Source: an uncultured Roseiflexaceae bacterium (lineage in GTDB: Bacteria > Chloroflexota > Chloroflexia > Chloroflexales > Roseiflexaceae). From it: a stretch of DNA of 64,000 bases. The translations under genes and the position numbers were made by a program. How positions within the stretch are numbered: position 1 is the first letter of the stretch; each line of letters begins with the position of its first letter. The stretch is from positions 62,001 to 126,000 of the forward strand of contig CALKHR010000022.1 of NCBI GenBank assembly GCA_937988885.1, read 5' to 3'. The notes beneath the pieces are model-generated. The model was not told where the DNA came from. It made no database searches and worked only from the letters and a program-made list of their open reading frames with translations. Of the stretch, positions 61,862-64,000 are shown piece after piece.

Positions 61862-62588
61862 CCCACCCTCCACTATGCTTTCACACTTAATGACAGCACG
61901 CATCCTAGCTTAGGCAAGAACTCATATCTGTCTAAATCCTTAGGTAGAATCGTTAAATCCGACCTAAGGGCGCTTATAGACGTGGCTTCATTGCCTTAAA
62001 CGAGGAAATGTGAACATTTGAGGTATTAGGCTTACCTACGGCCTGTTACCTCTTTATCGTTATGACAAAGGGTTATTGGAGAAGACTAGGGTTCGATTAC
62101 CGACAGGAAGTGCTATGCAAATCATCCATTCCCCACTCCGATGATAGAAGCGCCCATACTAGCAATGAGCATCCCCATATGTATCACAATAGAGTATGAT
62201 CGGTAGATCGATTTGCTATTCAACAACTAGACTATCACATCAGAAGGAAGAAACGCACAGAGCAGCAACCCAGGGGCATGTCACAGAGAACAGGGGGCGT
62301 GAAGCCCCTTCATTAACAACAACAAAATCAACGACTCGTATAATAAATGGATGTCTTGATTATAACCAACTTCATCAACCTGTCAACACGTTTGTTTAAT
62401 GAAATTGATATATCAACAAAAAAAGTCTTGTGAAAAAGAACACACCGATATGCGTTCGTATCACTCAGAGGGCTTTTTTGCGTATGTTAGGGCTAAAAAG
62501 TTGGCTGCCTGTATGCACAGACAGCCAAAGCATCCTATTCGTTAATATATGGTGAAATCGTCATATCAGCGGATTGTGCTGCTATATA
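61862..62588. other. Long gap between marR and pepF
   Basis: About 720 bp without a credible gene. Near marR it contains several CTTAGG/CCTAAG half-sites (about 61911, 61940 and 61964) that may be operator elements. A 67-codon frame at 62196-62399 has no start signal or family. The right end carries the pepF terminator. Confidence 0.5.
62501..62528 (-). terminator. Intrinsic terminator of pepF
   Basis: TTGGCTG (62501-62507) pairs with CAGCCAA (62522-62528), and inside CTGT with ACAG; on the minus strand it is followed by CTTTTTAG. It lies 60 bp past the stop codon. Confidence 0.8.
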
Positions 62589-64000
62589 CTATGCACTAGC
62601 ATCGATCAGCGCGACGAATTTGTCGATATCGCGTCGTATGACATCCAAACTACTGCGCCAGAAATCGACACTGCGCGTATCGATACCGAAGCGCGCGGCT
62701 AATTCGGCTGCATCGCCCATCCCAGTTGATGAGAGCAGGTCGTCGTAACCAGCCTTGAAATTCTCGGGATCGGCCTCGTAACGCGCGTACAGCCCCAAGC
62801 CAAACAGCAAGCCGAACATATATGGATAATTGTAGAACGTGGCTCCGTAGTAGTGGGGCTTCACAGCCCACATGTACGGATGCAATGCGTTGGTATCCAA
62901 TCCATCGCCGTACGTTTCGCGCTGCGCATCGAGCATCAGGTTCTTGAATTCGTCGATCGACAGTTCGCGCTGTAGGCGCTGCTCAAGCACGCGCCGCTCG
63001 AACAGGAAGCGGCTCGTGATATCGACGACGACTTGGCAAGCGTTCTGCAGCGAGGCTTCGAGGATGGCGATCTGCTCCTGCTCGCTCGCGCTCCCCAACG
63101 CGGCCTGCACCACGATCCGCTCGCAGAAGATACTGGCTGTTTCGGCGAGAGTCGTGGGTGTGGAGTGCTGGAGCGGCGTGCGTCCGGCCAGGGTCAGGTT
63201 GTGGTAGGCGTGCCCCAACTCGTGCGCCAACGTGCTTACCGAGTTGAACGACGGCTCGTAATTGGCCAGAATCCGCGATTCGTCGTTGCGCAAGAACATG
63301 CAGAACGCACCTCCAACCTTGCCCGCGCGCGGCTCGGCATCGATCCAGTGCTCGTTGAAGGCGCGCTCGGCCAGCCCACGCAGTTTCGGCGAGAAGCTGC
63401 CGAACTGCTCTTGAATGAACTGCGCAGCTTCCTCGAACGGCCAGGTGCGGCCATTGGCCTCGAGCGGCGCGAACAGATCGTACCAGGCCAATGCGGGCAC
63501 ACCCAGCGCGCGAGCCTTGGCCCGCAGGTAGCGCCGGAAATCGGGGAACGACTCGTAGGCCGCCTCAAGCATCGCATCCAGCGTCGCACGATCGATGCTG
63601 GTGTTGAACAACGCAGACTCCAGCGGTTCCTTCCACTTGCGGCGTCGGGCCAGCAGATTCGTTTCGCCCTTGATGCTGTTGAGCGCCGCCGCCAACGGTA
63701 CCGCCGCGCCCTCCCAAGCGGTCAACTCGGCTTCATAGGCTCGTTGGCGCAACGCACGGTCGCTGCTGAACGCGAAGTTGCGGATCGCGGTGATCGGCAG
63801 TTGCTTCTCTTCGCCATCGACCTCGAAGGGCACGGTCAGCTGCGATGTGAAGGTGCTGTACAGTTTGAACCACGCTTCGCTGCCGTTCAAGCTCTGCTCG
63901 GCGGCGAGCTCTTCGAGTTCGGGCGACATCAGGTGCGCAGCTTCCTCCTTGCTGCGCCGCAGCAGAAAGCTGTGTTCTTTAGCCTGCTCGGAACGAGCGA
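62589..64000 (-). CDS. pepF: Oligoendopeptidase F (M3 family), N-terminus beyond window
   Basis: The minus-strand frame has its stop at 62589 and is still open at the right edge of the window, giving at least 470 residues; family length is about 600, so about 130 N-terminal residues are outside. The ATG at 63929 is internal: upstream codons read AKEHSFLLRRSKEEAAHLM, matching PepF proteins before the SPELEELAAE segment. The zinc site is STLAHELGHAYHNL (HExxH) with a downstream Glu in LAETASIFCERIV, as in M3 peptidases. Other family stretches are VGGAFCMFLRNDESRI and YPYMFGLLFGLGLYARY. It degrades cytoplasmic oligopeptides of about 7-17 residues. Confidence 0.95.
   Translation of the reverse strand, partial: ARSEQAKEHSFLLRRSKEEAAHLMSPELEELAAEQSLNGSEAWFKLYSTFTSQLTVPFEVDGEEKQLPITAIRNFAFSSDRALRQRAYEAELTAWEGAAVPLAAALNSIKGETNLLARRRKWKEPLESALFNTSIDRATLDAMLEAAYESFPDFRRYLRAKARALGVPALAWYDLFAPLEANGRTWPFEEAAQFIQEQFGSFSPKLRGLAERAFNEHWIDAEPRAGKVGGAFCMFLRNDESRILANYEPSFNSVSTLAHELGHAYHNLTLAGRTPLQHSTPTTLAETASIFCERIVVQAALGSASEQEQIAILEASLQNACQVVVDITSRFLFERRVLEQRLQRELSIDEFKNLMLDAQRETYGDGLDTNALHPYMWAVKPHYYGATFYNYPYMFGLLFGLGLYARYEADPENFKAGYDDLLSSTGMGDAAELAARFGIDTRSVDFWRSSLDVIRRDIDKFVALIDASA

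Noticed and set aside
62196..62399. 67-codon plus-strand frame in the marR-pepF gap
   Set aside because: Poor start signal, low-complexity Thr-rich sequence, no similarity to a known family.

Overview
The window reads as a chromosomal segment of a GC-rich bacterium, most likely a member of the Chloroflexota (class Chloroflexia or a close relative). The pointers are a fused heme A synthase/heme O synthase gene, a SpoVS gene beside ribonuclease Y in a set with no other sporulation gene, OpcA in a pentose-phosphate cluster, SelL-type peroxiredoxin and GH99-like proteins, and a T-box leader. This assignment is an inference from gene content; no rRNA, tRNA or classical marker lies in the window. 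Coding density is high, genes sit in short operons on both strands, and most transcription units end in clear stem-loop terminators. No CRISPR array, prophage or intact insertion sequence was seen.

Layout. 0-14.7 kb (mostly minus): a partial gene, a TPR-RecQ helicase, a lipoprotein, DUF488, a secreted GH99-like glycosidase, a TIM-barrel epimerase, an M20 peptidase with dodecin, a repeat protein with MshEN-like modules, an aminotransferase, a peroxiredoxin-like protein (plus), AlaX and the CtaA-CtaB fusion. 15-20.8 kb (plus): a second M20 peptidase, a large membrane protein with a degenerate PP2C domain, a GNAT acetyltransferase and a cNMP-binding/DUF1003 protein. 21-28.4 kb: a GH13 branching-type enzyme (minus), then an oxidative pentose-phosphate cluster gnd-zwf-(two membrane proteins)-opcA. 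28.5-36.4 kb: AzlC, a hydroxyacid dehydrogenase, an AT-richer islet with an SRA-HNH nuclease and an HXXEE membrane protein, a pyridoxamine-oxidase-like protein, an ADP-ribosylglycohydrolase and a Tat-exported 5'-nucleotidase.

36.7-41.1 kb is the regulatory highlight: an archaeal/rickettsial-type valyl-tRNA synthetase lies behind an endonuclease/exonuclease/phosphatase-family gene, and the pair is preceded by a complete T-box leader with promoter, a candidate Val (GUG) specifier and a terminator. 41.3-52 kb: SpoVS, RNase Y, an L,D-transpeptidase, YjbQ, DUF983, an M50-like protease, mannonate dehydratase, a DinB-like protein, an M20 amidohydrolase and an MFS transporter. 52-64 kb: an AT-rich gap with DnaA-box-like sites, an orphan N6-methyltransferase/specificity fusion, an ABC-2 exporter, a single-chain MalF-MalG-like permease, a glycosyltransferase cluster, a MarR regulator and the 3' part of oligoendopeptidase F.

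Cross-cutting signals: four copies of one ~60-residue module are shared by the GH99-like and L,D-transpeptidase proteins; a short dispersed intergenic repeat occurs at four places; and two clusters of DnaA-box-like 9-mers lie 6 kb apart.
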